From Girardinichthys multiradiatus (lineage: Eukaryota > Chordata > Actinopteri > Cyprinodontiformes > Goodeidae), in assembly GCF_021462225.1 (NCBI RefSeq), contig NC_061800.1:1736001-1800000 (forward strand): 64,000 nucleotides of DNA, given 5' to 3'. This document shows, piece by piece, positions 42,685-54,354 of this stretch. Every line of letters starts with the position of its first letter. Position 1 is the first letter of the stretch. The notes under the pieces are model-generated. The model saw only the letters and a program-made list of their open reading frames with translations. It was not told the DNA's origin and searched no databases. Made by a program: the position numbers and the translations under genes.

Positions 42685-44252
42685 CAGGTCCTTCTCAAAA
42701 AGTTGCATATTGTGATAAAGTTCGTTATTTTCTATAATGTAATGATGAAAATTTTACATTCATATATTTTAGATTCATTGCACACTAACTGAAATATTTC
42801 AGGTCTTTTATTGTCTTAATATGGATGATTTTGGCATACAGCTCATGAAAACCCAAAATTCCTATCTCACAAAATTAGCATATTTCATCCGACCAATAAA
42901 AGAAAAGTGTTTTTAATACAAAAAAACGTCAACCTTCAAATAATCATGTACAGTTATGCACTCAATACTTGGTTGGGAATCCTTTTGCAGAAATGACTGC
43001 TTCAATGCGGCGTGGCATGGAGGCAATCAGCCTGTGGCACTGCTGAGGTCTTATGGAGGCCCAGGATGCTTCGATAGCGGCCTTTAGCTCATCCAGAGTG
43101 TTGGGTCTTGAGTCTCTCAACGTTCTCTTCACAATATCCCACAGATTCTCTATGGGGTTCAGGTCAGGAGAGTTGGCAGGCCAATTGAGCACAGTGATAC
43201 CATGGTCAGTAAACCATTTACTAGTGGTTTTGGCATTGTGAGCAGGTGCCAGGTCGAGCTGAAAAATGAAATCTTCATCTCCATAAAGCTTTTCAGCAGA
43301 TGGAAGCATGAAGTGCTCCAAAATCTCCTGATAGCTAGCTGCATTGACCCTGCCCTTGATAAAACACAGTGGACCAACACCAGCAGCTGACACGGCACCC
43401 CAGACCATCACTGACTGTGGGTACTTGTCACTGGACTTCTGGCATTTTGGCATTTCCTTCTCCCCAGTCTTCCTCCAGACTCTGGCACCTTGATTTCCGA
43501 ATGACATGCAGAATTTGCTTTCATCCGAAAAAAGTACTTTGGACCACTGAGCAACAGTCCAGTGCTGCTTCTCTGTAGCCCAGGTCTGGGGAATGCGGCA
43601 CCTGTAGCCCATTTCCTGCACACGCCTGTGCACGGTGGCTCTGGATGTTTCTACTCCAGACTCAGTCCACTGCTTCCGCAGGTCCCCCAAGGTCTGGAAT
43701 CGGCCCTTCTCCACAATCTTCCTCAGGGTCCGGTCACCTCTACTCGTTGTGCAGCGTTTTCTGCCACACTTTTTCCTTCCCACAGACTTCCCACTGAGGA
43801 GCCTTGATACAGCACTCTGGGAACAGCCTATTTGTTCAGAAATTTCTTTCTGTGTCTTATCCTCTTGCTTGAGGGTGTCAATAGTGGCCTTCTGGACAGC
43901 AGTCAGGTCGGCAGTCTTACCCATGATTGGGGTTTTGAGTGATGAACCAGGCTGGGAGTTTTAAAGGCCTCAGGAATCTTTTGCAGGTGTTTAGAGTTAA
44001 CTCGTTGATTCAGATGATTAGGTTCATAGCTCATTTAGAGAGCCTTTTAATAATATGCTAATTTTGTGAGATAGGAATTTTGGGTTTTCATGAGCTGTAT
44101 GCCAAAATCATCCGTATTAAGACAATAAAAGACCTGAAATATTTCAGTTAGTGTGCAATGAATCTAAAATATATGAATGTTAAATTTTCATCATGACATT
44201 ATGGAAAATAATGAACTTTATCACAATATGCTAATATTTTGAGAAGGACCTG
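42685..44252 (-). mobile_element. Tc1-like transposon, copy 2 (both terminal repeats present)
   Basis: The ends caggtccttctcaaaa (left) and ttttgagaaggacctg (right) are flanked by TA at 42683-42684 and 44253-44254. Long inverted repeats of about 100 bp and subterminal copies are intact. The transposase frame is open but internally deleted. The element splits LTR-like sequence 2 and so inserted after it. Confidence 0.93.
42962..43924 (-). pseudogene. Tc1-like transposase, 320 aa, 14-residue in-frame deletion
   Basis: Nearly identical to the 334-residue protein at 35145-36149, including FSDES, the second Asp (here FQLDLAPAH) and PIENLW. It lacks a 42-bp stretch after YRCRIPQ, so the segment VKPLLNQKQRQKRL between the second helix-turn-helix and the catalytic domain is gone and IPQ is joined to TWATEKQ. 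The catalytic triad remains, but the missing linker and helix make activity doubtful. Confidence 0.88.
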
Positions 44253-44254
44253 TA

Positions 44255-44816
44255 TAAACTCTCTGCACCTGTCACTAAGGGCAGCTGTTATTTAGAGTGA
44301 ACAGCTCGCCACTTTTGACCTGGGTGTCTTTGAACATTAACTTGCTTTGCTTGTGTGCTTACCTGCTTGTTTGTTAACTTGCTTGTTCTGTGTATGCTTA
44401 CTTGTTTGCTGGTAAGTTTGATTGCTTTGTTGGGAATCTATTTCCAACTTGACTCTGAGGAGTTTGTTTAAAGCTTGGTGAGCTTTATCTTGAATTGTTT
44501 GTTTGTTTGCTTATTGTTAGCAGGGACTCTTTGCTTTAAGAAACTGTTAAACTAGTTCTTGTCCCTCCTTTTGTGGGATTATTTTCAGTTAAATTACTGG
44601 TTGTTGTATATTTTGTTAAATTTATGGTTGTGTATTTCAGATTTTACCCCTTTTTATTTTCAAACTGTTTGTACTTCCTAAGTACCCTCCTTTTGTTTGT
44701 ATTTTCTTAAACCTAAGAGAACCTGAACTGAAAAGCAATAAAATACTTTCTTTCACAAAACCAATAACACCTGGTTCAAATGTTTACTTCCCCCTAGACC
44801 GAGTGGGGTTGTAACA
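44255..44816 (+). repeat. LTR-like sequence 2, right part
   Basis: Resumes after Tc1 copy 2. It is T-rich, with a polyadenylation-like aataaa at 44737-44742, and ends near ggggttgtaaca. The 3' boundary is inferred from the start of LINE sequence at about 44820. Confidence 0.35.
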
Positions 44817-44819
44817 GTG

Positions 44820-45030
44820 TCTCAAAAACTCAGGTGAAAAGACAACTAGAAAGACTGAACCAGAATAAGGCTGCAATTTCAGATTGTGTTAGCCCTAGAG
44901 TTTTGAAGCCCTGTGCAGAGCAGCTCCGTGGGTTTCTACAGGACCTCGTCAACCTTAGCTGGCCCCAAAGAATGTTCCAGTGTTGTGAAAGCCCTCCTGT
45001 TTCATTCTGGAACCAAAGAATACTCCCCCC
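44820..45030 (+). mobile_element. CR1/L2-type LINE scrap
   Basis: The frame reads RQLERLNQNKAAISDCVSPRVLKPCAEQL, the motif that opens the RT domain in L2/CR1-type LINEs (usually ...KAAGPDGVSPR...). It ends abruptly at the Rex3 fragment that follows in the opposite orientation. Confidence 0.6.
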
Positions 45031-45034
45031 GTAC

Positions 45035-45548
45035 TTGTCATCTCCCGCTTAATCTGGGACCAGGTCATGGGGGCAGCAGACTCGATAGAGACACCCAGAT
45101 GTCCCTCTCCCCAGACACTGCCTCCATCTCCTCTGGGGGGAAGCCCAGGCGTTCCCAGGCCAGCTGAGACAAAGTCCCTCCAGCATGTCCTGGGCCGTCC
45201 CCTGGGCCTCCTCCTGGTGGGACATGCCTGGAATACCTCCCGAGGAAGACGTCCAGAAGGCATCCGGTATAGTTGCCCGAGCCACCTCAACTGGCTCCTC
45301 TCGATGTGGAGGAGCAAGAGCTCTACTCTGAGCTCCTCCCGGATGGTTGAGCTCCTCACCCTATCTCTAAGGGAGTGCCTGGCCACCCTACGGAGGAAGC
45401 TCATTTCAGCCGCTTATATCCGGGATCTCGTTCTTTCGGTCATGACCCAAAGATCATGGCTATAGGTGAGGGTAGGAACGAGAGCTTCACTTTTAGGCTC
45501 AGCTCTCTCTTCACCACAACGAACCGGCACAGCATCCTCATTACTGCG
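45035..45548 (-). mobile_element. Rex3 copy e, 3' end only
   Basis: The minus frame (44955-45404) reads MSFLRRVARHSLRDRVRSS, then LRWLGQLYRMPSGRLPREVFQA, then WGEGHLGVSIESAAP, the C-terminal part of Rex3 ORF. It is a severely 5'-truncated insertion, with the 3' end at about 45035 (tcccgcttaatctgggacc). Confidence 0.8.
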
Positions 45549-46116
45549 AACGTGGCGGTTCAGTGTAGTCCTCGACGGAGGACTACTATTAGCTGGGTTG
45601 GAGGCCTGGGGAGAGTGAGAAACCCCAAATTCTACAGAAAAGTAAATACACTGAGATCAGGTATAAACACTTGGGTGTGAATGCCGTGTTTTACGTGAGT
45701 TCTGCCTCAGTAAAACCGGATTACAGACGAAATAAAAGCACAAGCACATAGTCTGAGAATAAGTCCTGTGAAGTGATAAAATAAATTAACTGTGAGCTAA
45801 AATACAGGAATTCAGCAAGACCAGGCTTTTTGGTCAAAAACTCATGAGCTGTGCGCAGAGGAAATAATCTGTGTTATAGACATTATTAGGCGGAGTGAGT
45901 GAAAATTTGTGTGACGGGAGAGCAGCGCTGTGCAGAGCGGCTCTCATAGCAGGTGACTGACTGCAGTTTTCTGTCCAGAAACCTCACGGTGACAACAGAA
46001 AGACAGACTGCTGATTGCTGCTTTTGATGAGTAACGGAAATATTTCTTTGTGAAAACTCAGATTGCAGACGTCTGCATAAACACAGAAGGAACAATATAA
46101 GCGGTGGAGATAACAT
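45549..46116. other. Unassigned intergenic sequence
   Basis: No reading frame of note. catgagctgtg-type motifs that recur in the tandem array downstream already appear at 45842. Confidence 0.3.
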
Positions 46117-46330
46117 CGTAAGATATAAAAATTAATGAGCTGTGAGTTAGGTAAAAACCAACAACACCAGACAGAAATAAAAGTTAAAAAAATGAGCTGT
46201 TAGTTGGATAAATAACTGACAACAGACTTGTTAGGGTTAAAAATTAATGAGCTGTAAAGTTGGAGATAAATAACCAACAACAGACATTGTTAGAGTGAAT
46301 GAGCTGGACACAAAACACACCAGCAAAAAT
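46117..46330 (+). repeat. Imperfect tandem repeat, about 55-65 bp unit, 3-4 copies
   Basis: Units start (aaa)aatgagctgt and continue with gttagg/gttgga, taaataac, caacaacagac and gttagag/ttaggg. Copies start at about 46126, 46182, 46237 and 46297 (the last partial). Single atgagctgtg motifs upstream (45842) and downstream (46357) suggest a longer, eroded array. Confidence 0.6.
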
Positions 46331-48483
46331 TAGACAAGATTTATAGTTTAAGTCCATGAGCTGTGAGACACACACACACTTACCTGCTGAAAGAACTTGA
46401 AACCAAAGACATTCATCTTACCTTCCTAAATGAACAGAAACAGGAGAAAACGTTGTTAAACAAAAATGGCAGTTAAACCCTTACTAATCTCCTCTTAGTC
46501 ACTACATCATACGTGTTATCCAATAATTAGATGTCAGGGGCCTTGTTCAGATCATAGTTGTAACAGAAGTATCACATGTAAATTGGGTGTCGTTGCATCG
46601 TTAGCATCACCTTTTTTGTATTTCCTTAGTGTCCTTTTACCTGTTTTTCCTCAACGTCCTCCGTTATCATAGTCCAATGCGATGATGACGTGAAAAGGGG
46701 TGTGATAACTTTCACAGCAGTGCTCAAACGCCAGCCCCGAGTACATAGGAATCATTTTCCATTCTGAAAACAAAATAATTATGAGCAGAAATGAAATGTT
46801 GAAACCAAATTTAACAATGTAAATCTTCTGGATTATAATTGTGCTGCAGCAAATATAAAATACATAAGGTTCTTAAGAAATAGAATAAATGGTCAAACCA
46901 TTTTCCATTCAGAAAGAACATTCTTCTAAAACCTCTCTTAATGAGAACCCAGGTCCAGCCTCCACATCAACGAAGGGTAACGTTCTGTAGGTCAAATTGG
47001 TTCCCTCTCATCACCTGTAAAAAGGCTACTAATAGAGAGATATGAACTGCTCCTTTTAGCAGTGAATCAATTATATTCACTCAAGGTTTTCGTGCAAGAG
47101 AAAGAAACAGAAGTTAGCAAGGATAGTTTAAGCAATCACCTTTTCCCCTTATGGCATGCTTAGTGCCATTCTACCTCACCCTATCAGCATAGAAATTGTG
47201 CTAAACTATGTGTTGCTCAGACATTATCCTGAAAAATAATAGATTAACATTGCTAACTACTGTGTTTTTGTACAGTAAGTCAAAATAAGTTGAAAAGTCT
47301 TCAATTAGATCCAGTGCCTGAAAATAATGTCTGGTGTGCATTTTATTATCATTCAGAAATTAGTCATCTTATAAAACCGTGTGTGACCTCACCTCATGTG
47401 TTATTTTATTCTTAAATCGATCTCATAAATTTGGACTTAACCCCCCTTTGATCAGAAAGATACATCAGAACATTTAGATGTGTTATTCAGGCTTCACAGA
47501 TAATCTCAGGTTTCCCTCTTATTCGACTTAAGACATGAGCCTTGTCACTTATGTACTTCAAATGATCCTCTCACTCAGTTAAATAATGTTTCTTTTTTGA
47601 TATTTGATGCTGTTTTCAAATGAGAGATGCATGTTTGAGATGATGCATCCCAGTTTATTCAATGGAGAAGGAGATCTGTAGTTTTCAACTATTTTCCACT
47701 AAACTGTCACTGTGTGGCTGCTGAAGTAAATTCGGAGGATAGAGAATGGAGGCCAAAGCCAGTGTACCTCTATCTCACTCCACGTCTGTCCGTCTTCTCT
47801 CTCTCTAGTTCTATAGGCATGTTTAGTTTGTTTTTGTCTTTTTTCAGCTTTTATTTGGTAATTCTTCCTTGTTGCTTTGCAGTTCATGCCATTTTTATTT
47901 TAACATATATTAGCATGGACTTCAGCTTCTTTGGGTTATATTTTTCTTCAGTTTGCTCCAGTATCATCTAGCTCAGCTGGTTGTCTTTTTAGGTTTTGTC
48001 TGTACTTGCATTTCAATAACTGTTTCAACAAGTTATATTGAGGTAACTTCACTTAGTTAAGCTATTTTCCACTGATAGTCCTTTTTAAAGAGATCGGATG
48101 ACAAATTTCCTTTGCTAATGTTTCTCCTATTTTGTTAATTTATCAGATTGCAGCTGATATTCTACAGTCAACTTCATCTTGTTTCTGCAAGCTTTCAGCA
48201 TTCAAATTTTTCTTGTTTATTGACATTCTATGCCGTTGGATGTTTGAATAATATTGTATCTTCATGATACTAACTTAATTTAACGACTGCTTCTCAACTA
48301 ATATTTAAATTATATGATACTTCTTCTCTACTACCAATATTGTCCGTTTTCTTTCAGTTAATAGCTGGCATCCAGTACCAGAGATCACAGCTCTGTTAGG
48401 GTTGGTTCCTCCACACATTCTCTTATCTAACAGATAGGTTTTAACTTCTATGCCAAGTGTTTAGCCCTTATTCGTCTGTATTT
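46331..48483. other. Unassigned intergenic sequence (2.1 kb)
   Basis: AT-rich. The longest frames are 62 and 85 codons on opposite strands of the same stretch (47699-47971), with no domain. I recognise no transposon. This is the largest unexplained stretch of the window. Confidence 0.35.
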
Positions 48484-50137
48484 CAGAATCAGAATCAGAA
48501 TCAGAAAAGCTTTATTGCCAAGTACGTTTTTGGACATACAAGGAATTTGTTTTGGCGTAGTCGGTGCAATACAATACAAATTAAACAGTACAAACATATC
48601 TACAATATAATATAAATATAAGTGCACAGTTTTAAGTGAGTGAGAGTAAATATAGAGCAGTATAAGATGCAAGAGCAATACAACAGTGCAGGTGATCATT
48701 GTGCAAGTAAAGCAGTGCAAGTAAGCAGGAGTCCAAGCTGAGCGTTAATGTAACGCATAGAGTTACAGGTTACAGGTGTCCTGTCAGCAAAAAAAGGGGG
48801 GGGTGTGGGGGAAAGGGAGAGTGTCAGTGTGGTTTCCGGGCTTTGTTAACCAGGCTGGTGGCAGATGGGAAAAAACTGTTCTTGTGGCGTGAGGTTTTGG
48901 TCCGGATGGACCGCAGCCTCCTGCCAGAGGGGAGAGTCTCAAAGAGTCTGTGACCGGGGTGGGAGGGATCAGCCAGAATCTTCCCTGCCCGCTTCAGGGT
49001 CCTGGAGGTGTACAGTTCCTGGAGCGACAGTAGACTGCAGCCAATCACCTTCTCAGCAGACCGAATGACACGCTGCAGCCTGCCCTTATCCTTGGCTGTA
49101 GCAGCGGCGTACCAGATGGTGATGGAGGAGGTGAGGATGGACTCAATGATGGCTGTGTAGAAGTGCACCATCATAGTCTTTGGCAGGTTGAATTTCTTCA
49201 GCTGCCGCAGGAAGAACATCCTCTGCTGGGCTTTCTTGATGAGGGAGCTGATGTTTGGCTCCCACTTGAGATCCTGGGAGATGATGGTTCCCAGGAAGCG
49301 GAAAGATTCCACAGTGTCAATTGTGGAGTCACAGAGGGTGATGGGGGCAGGTGGGGCTGGGTTCTGCCTGAAGTCCACAACCATCTCCACTGTCTTTAGA
49401 GCGTTGAGCTCAAGGTTGTTCTGGCTGCACCAGTCCAACAGATGGTCCACCTCCCATCTGTATGCGGACTCGTCACCATCAGAGATGAGTCCGATCAGGG
49501 TGGTGTCGTCCGCAAACTTCAGAAGCTTGACAGACTGGTGACTGGAGGTGCAGCTGTTGGTGTACAGGGAGAAGAGCAGAGGAGAGAGAACACAGCCTTG
49601 GGGGGAACCGGTGCTGATGGTCAGGGAGTCAGAGACGTGCTTCCCCAGCCTCACGCGCTGCTTCCTGTCAGACAGGAAGTCAGTGATCCACCTGCAGGTG
49701 GAGTCGGGCACACTCAGCTGGGAGAGCTTCTCCTGTAGCAGAACTGGGACGATGGTGTTGAAGGCAGAGCTGAAATCCACAAACAGGATCCTGGCATAGG
49801 TTCCTGTGGAGTCCAGGTGCCGGAGGATGAAGTGAAGGGCTAGGTTGACTGCATCATCTACAGACCTGTTGGCTCTGTAGGCAAACTGCAGGGGGTCCAG
49901 GAAGGGGTCGGTGATGTCTTTTAGGTGTGAGAGCACAAGGCGCTCAAAGGACTTCATCACCACAGAGGTCAGGGCGACGGGTCTGAAGTCATTAAGCCCT
50001 GTGGTCCTTGGCTTCTTGGGAACAGGGACGATGGTGGAGGACTTGAAGCAGGCTGGCACATGACATGTCTCCAGTGAGGTGTTAAAAATGTCTGTGAAGA
50101 CTGGAGACAGCTGATCAGCGCAGTGCTTCAGGCTGGG
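48484..50137 (-). mobile_element. CR1/L2-superfamily LINE (Rex1-like), copy 2, 5'-truncated
   Basis: Starts on the left with gaatcagaatcagaatcag and is nearly identical by eye to 29241-30870. The 5' truncation falls at cttcaggctgg (50137). The RT frame (48824-50263) keeps [29 protein letters not shown] and an intact active site [12 protein letters not shown], unlike copy 1. Upstream of residue about 43 the ORF runs into unrelated flank. It has no endonuclease and is a dead-on-arrival copy. Confidence 0.87.
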
Positions 50138-51014
50138 GTGCAAATACTTAATGCACTCTGCAATCTTGTGCTTTGTCCAAGGAATGTGATGTTTGTCGTT
50201 GGAGAGACAACGCCTGGAAGTTATCAAAACAGAAGATAACCAATTCCAAGAGAGGGAGTTCATTCCTCCCCTCTGATATAAACCTCATAGTTTTGGTGAC
50301 AGTCTGAGTCAAACACCGCTACAGTTTTTCACTGACAAAGATTAAGTTAATTTATAATTCTCTGTACACAGTCAAAAGGTTCACCATATAGCTGTTGAAA
50401 GACATCCAGATTACATGGTACTTTCTCTATTTGCGAGAGAGATGTGAAAACTACATTTTGCCTTAAAGGGAACATTGCTTTTTCCTAAGATCTTCTCTTC
50501 AGTGACAAACATTTATTAAAATTCATAGTTTAAAGAAAACAAGAAACCAATTTAATTATGTACACTTAGACTGCCATTGTGCATCCCAAACAAAAATTTA
50601 ACTGTGAAAGACTTACTTGCGAAGACTTAAAATCCAGTATCCTTTACTGTAAAACCTTTCAGTCATGCAGCTTTGCCAACTTATTCAAGTTCCACTTTTA
50701 AATTCTCCAAGCACTTCCATCCTCTTCCTTTTGTAATTTTCTGCTGATTTGAGTTTTCGACATTTAAAGCACATTCAATGCAATTAAATCCACTATTGAT
50801 GTTTGTTTTGTATGAGTCTCACCTCTGAGTATTGTTTCATATTCTCCTGGTGATGCTTTATTTCTTAGCACCTTTCCTAAGTCAAAGCCTTGTTCTTTAT
50901 GTGCCTTTATCTCTGTCTCTACTCTGGGATCTAATCCAAAAACCATTTCCTGACCCTACTCGCCTTCTGAAGAATGTTTCCTGGAAGCATCTGCTAAACC
51001 GGTGCAAAGAGGAT
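50138..51014. other. Unassigned intergenic sequence
   Basis: A 60-codon charged minus-strand frame at 50764-50946 (starts MVFGLDPRVETEIKAHKEQG) is the only item of note. It has no recognisable domain and could be a chance ORF or a retroelement scrap. Confidence 0.25.
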
Positions 51015-53415
51015 TAGGTGGCGGATGAAGGTGGAGACCTCAGCGGCCCGATCCCCGGATGCTTAGGCTGGCTCTAGGGACGTGGAATGTCACCTCGCTG
51101 GGGGGGAAGGAGCCTGAGCTTGTGCGGGAGGTCGAGAGATATCGACTAGAAATAGTCAGGCTCGCCTCCACGCACAGCGTGGGCTCTGGAACCCATCTCC
51201 TTGAGAGGGGTTGGACTCTCTTCTACTCTGGAGTGGCCCACGGGGAGAGGCGGCAGGCTGGTGTGGGTTTGCTTGTTGCCCTCAGCCGTCTCGTGTTCGG
51301 GTTTACCCCAGTGGATGAGAGGGTGGCATCCCTGCGCCTTCGGGTTGTGGATAGGTCTCTGACTGTCGTCTCGGCCTATGGGCCGAGCGGTAGTGCGGAG
51401 TACCCGGCCTTCTTGGTGTCCCTGTCAGGGGTGCTGGATAGTGTCCCTCCCGGGGACTACATTATTCTGCTGGAGGACTTCAACGCCCATGTGGGAAACG
51501 ACAGTGACACCTGGAGAGGCGTGATCGGGAGGAATGGCCTCCCTGATCTGAGTCCGAGTGGTGTTTTGTTATTGGACTTCTGTGCTAGTCACGGATTGTC
51601 CATAATGAACACCATGTTCAAACGTAAGGGTGTCCATTAGTGCACTTGGCACCAGGACACCCTAGGCAGGAGGTCGATGATCGACTTTGTTGTCGTATCA
51701 TCAGACCTGCGGCCGCATGTTTTGGACACTCGGGTGAAGAGAGGGGCTGAGCTGTCCACTGATCACCACCTGGTAGTGAGGGTCTGCTGGGAACGCCTGG
51801 CGGAGCCCTCGGCCAGGGATGTATTCAACTCCCACCTCCGGGAGAGCTTTGACCAGATCCCGGGGGATGTTGGAGACATCCCTGGCCGAGGGCTCCGCCA
51901 GGCGTTCCCAGCAGACCCTCACTATGCGCTTGGGCCTGCCAAGTCTGTCCGGCTTTCTCCTCCTCCAGCGGATCCAACTCACCACCAGGTGGTGATCAGT
52001 GGACCATGTTCTCCGCATCTATTGTCGATGCTGCTGCCCGTAGCTGCGGCCGTAAGGTCTGCGGTGCCTGTCGCGGCGGCAATCCCAGAACCCGGTGGTG
52101 GACACCGGCAGTAAGGGATGCTGTCAAGCTGAAGAAGGAGTCCTATCGGCTGTGGTTGGCTTGTGGGACTCTTGAGGCGGCTGACGGGTACCGTGAGGCC
52201 AAGCGTGCTGCGGCCCGGGCGGTGTCAGAGGCAAAAACTCGGGACTGGGAGGAGTTCGGTGAGGCCATGGAGAAGGCCTCGAAGCGATTCTGGCAAACCG
52301 TCCGGCGCCTCAGGAGGGGGAAGCAGTGCTTCGCCAACACTGTTTATAGTGGGGGTGGGAGGCTGCTGACCTCGACTGAGGACATTATCGGGCGGTGGAA
52401 GGAGTACTTCGAGGATCTCCTCAATCCTGCCATCGCGCATTCCGTGGTGAAAACAGAGGCTGGGGACTTGGGGTTGGAGTCTTTCATCACCCAGGCTGAA
52501 GTCACCGAGGTGGTTAAAAAGCTCCGCGGTGGCAAGGCTTCGGGGTTGGATAAGATCCGCCCTGAGTACCTCAAATCTCTGGATGTTGTTGGGCTGTCAT
52601 GGTTGACACGCCTCCTGCTGGCCCCCTCTAGCCAAGACCTACAGCATGCGCTGGGGCGGTTCGCAGCCGAGTGTGAAGCGGCTGGGATGAAGATCAGCTC
52701 CTCCAAGTCCGAGGCCATGGTACTCGACCGGAAAAGGGTGGCTTGTCCTCTTCAGGTTGGAGGGGAGTTCCTGCCTCAAGTGGAGGTGTTTAAGTATCTC
52801 GGGGTCTTGTTCACCAGTGGGGGAAAAATGGAGCGGGAGATCGACAGACGGATCGGTGCGGCTGCCGCATTAATGGGGGCACTGTGCCGGTCTGTTGTGG
52901 TGAAGAGAGAGCTGAGCCGAAAAGCAAAGCTCTCAATTTACCGGTCGGTCTATGTTCCTACCCTCTACCCTCACCTATGGCCATGATCTTTGGGTCATGA
53001 CCGAAAGAACGAGATCCCGGATACAAGCGGCTGAAATGAGCTTCCTCCGTAAGGTGGCCGGGCACTCCCTTAGAGATAGGGTGAGGAGCTCGGCCATCCG
53101 GGAGGAGCTCGGAGTAGAACCGCTGCTCCTCCACATCGAGAGGAGCCAGTTGAGGTGGCTCGGGCATCTATACCGGATGCCTCCTGGACGCCTTCCTCGG
53201 GAGGTGTTCCAGGCACGTCCCACCGGGAGGAGGCCCAGGGGATGGCCCAGGACACGCTGGAGGGACTATGTCTCTTGGCTGGCCTGGGAACGCCTTGGGC
53301 TCCACCCGGAGGAGATGGAGGAGGTGTCCGGGGAGAGGGACGTCTGGGCGTCTCTGCTGAGTCTGCTGCCCCCGCGACCCGGTCCCGGATAAGCGGAAGA
53401 CGACGAGTACGAATA
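51015..53415 (+). mobile_element. Rex3 copy d, longest copy, with inverted duplication
   Basis: The 5' region leads into an endonuclease frame (51059-51640) with [16 protein letters not shown] and the block ending in [20 protein letters not shown]; one stop (TAG, 51638) interrupts it. At 51754-52003 an inverted duplication replaces normal sequence. The frame at 52006-52986 covers FWQTVRRLRRGKQCFANTV, then jumps from LSWLTRL to LLAPSSQDLQHAL, so the whole RT core with FADD is deleted. The C-terminus is intact (52952-53392), ending near the (GAC) tail. It cannot encode a functional RT. Confidence 0.88.
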
Positions 53416-53949
53416 CGAGATCGGCTAAAGTTTAGAATTGAAGTAAAATCACATAACACTTATATTAAGCATCAGTTCAACGTTGACATTCTCCCAGAGA
53501 GTTTTCTTGGGATCTAGGGTAACACATTAAATCATTAAAACTGTCATAATCCACCATTACTATTGTTGTATTAATTTTGTTTCAACTTTGTTGCGCATTT
53601 GTATTCCTACCCCTGAATTCTTTAATTTTCTCATCCGTTAGTCATTAACATGTAGTGTATAAAGTCTAATCTCCTAAATTTTACTAGGATTAGGATCAAG
53701 TGATTGTCACTTATCAGTCGTGTTATTATAATTGTGGCTCATGGTTCTACTTCCAGATTACTAGAAATATTGTTCTGTTATTTTGAGGAAAGTAATGTTG
53801 TTTCTTATGCAACAGTATTAAAAGAGTTCTAATTCCTTGACATATTTCATGCTTCCTGTCCTACAACACATGAAATTGAGCCAAAATGCTGTCTGCTTCC
53901 AGTTGTTGGACGACTTTTATCACATTTTTTTCATTTGAATAAACTCTAT
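53416..53949. other. Unassigned intergenic sequence
   Basis: AT-rich, no frame or repeat recognised. Confidence 0.3.
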
Positions 53950-54352
53950 GGCCCATATTTAGCTCCAAAAGGATGGGACAGGAGAGAAAATCCACTCCCG
54001 TGCCACCCTCTACTCGGGACTTTGTGATTTTAGGGGAAGGAGAGGCAGCGCGGGGGAAGTTAGATACTATTGCAGAAGTAGGCGCTGCAGTTTAGGACAG
54101 AGCCACACGGATTTTCTACCGTAGTTCGTTTATTCTGGAAGGAAGGAAATTGGGGCCCGGATGCTTTTGTATGCTCTTGTAATAATAAGTTGTTAAACTG
54201 TGGAATAAAACCTTTTCTTTTATTTACGTTTTACATCGGAGTACTGTGGAGGTTTGTTCCTCAAACGAATGGACACGAATAGATCTGGAGACATTAACTT
54301 GGTGGCAATACCATTTCTAGGAAAACCTGCTCCTTGTGGATTAGTTAACATC
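53950..54352 (+). repeat. Possible LTR 3' part, split by Tc1 copy 3
   Basis: GC-richer sequence leads to tggaataaaacc (polyadenylation-like) at 54201-54212, followed about 80 bp later by ttaacttggtggca, which has the look of an LTR end and a tRNA-type primer site. No second copy is found in the window, so this is only suggestive. Confidence 0.3.
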
Positions 54353-54354
54353 TA

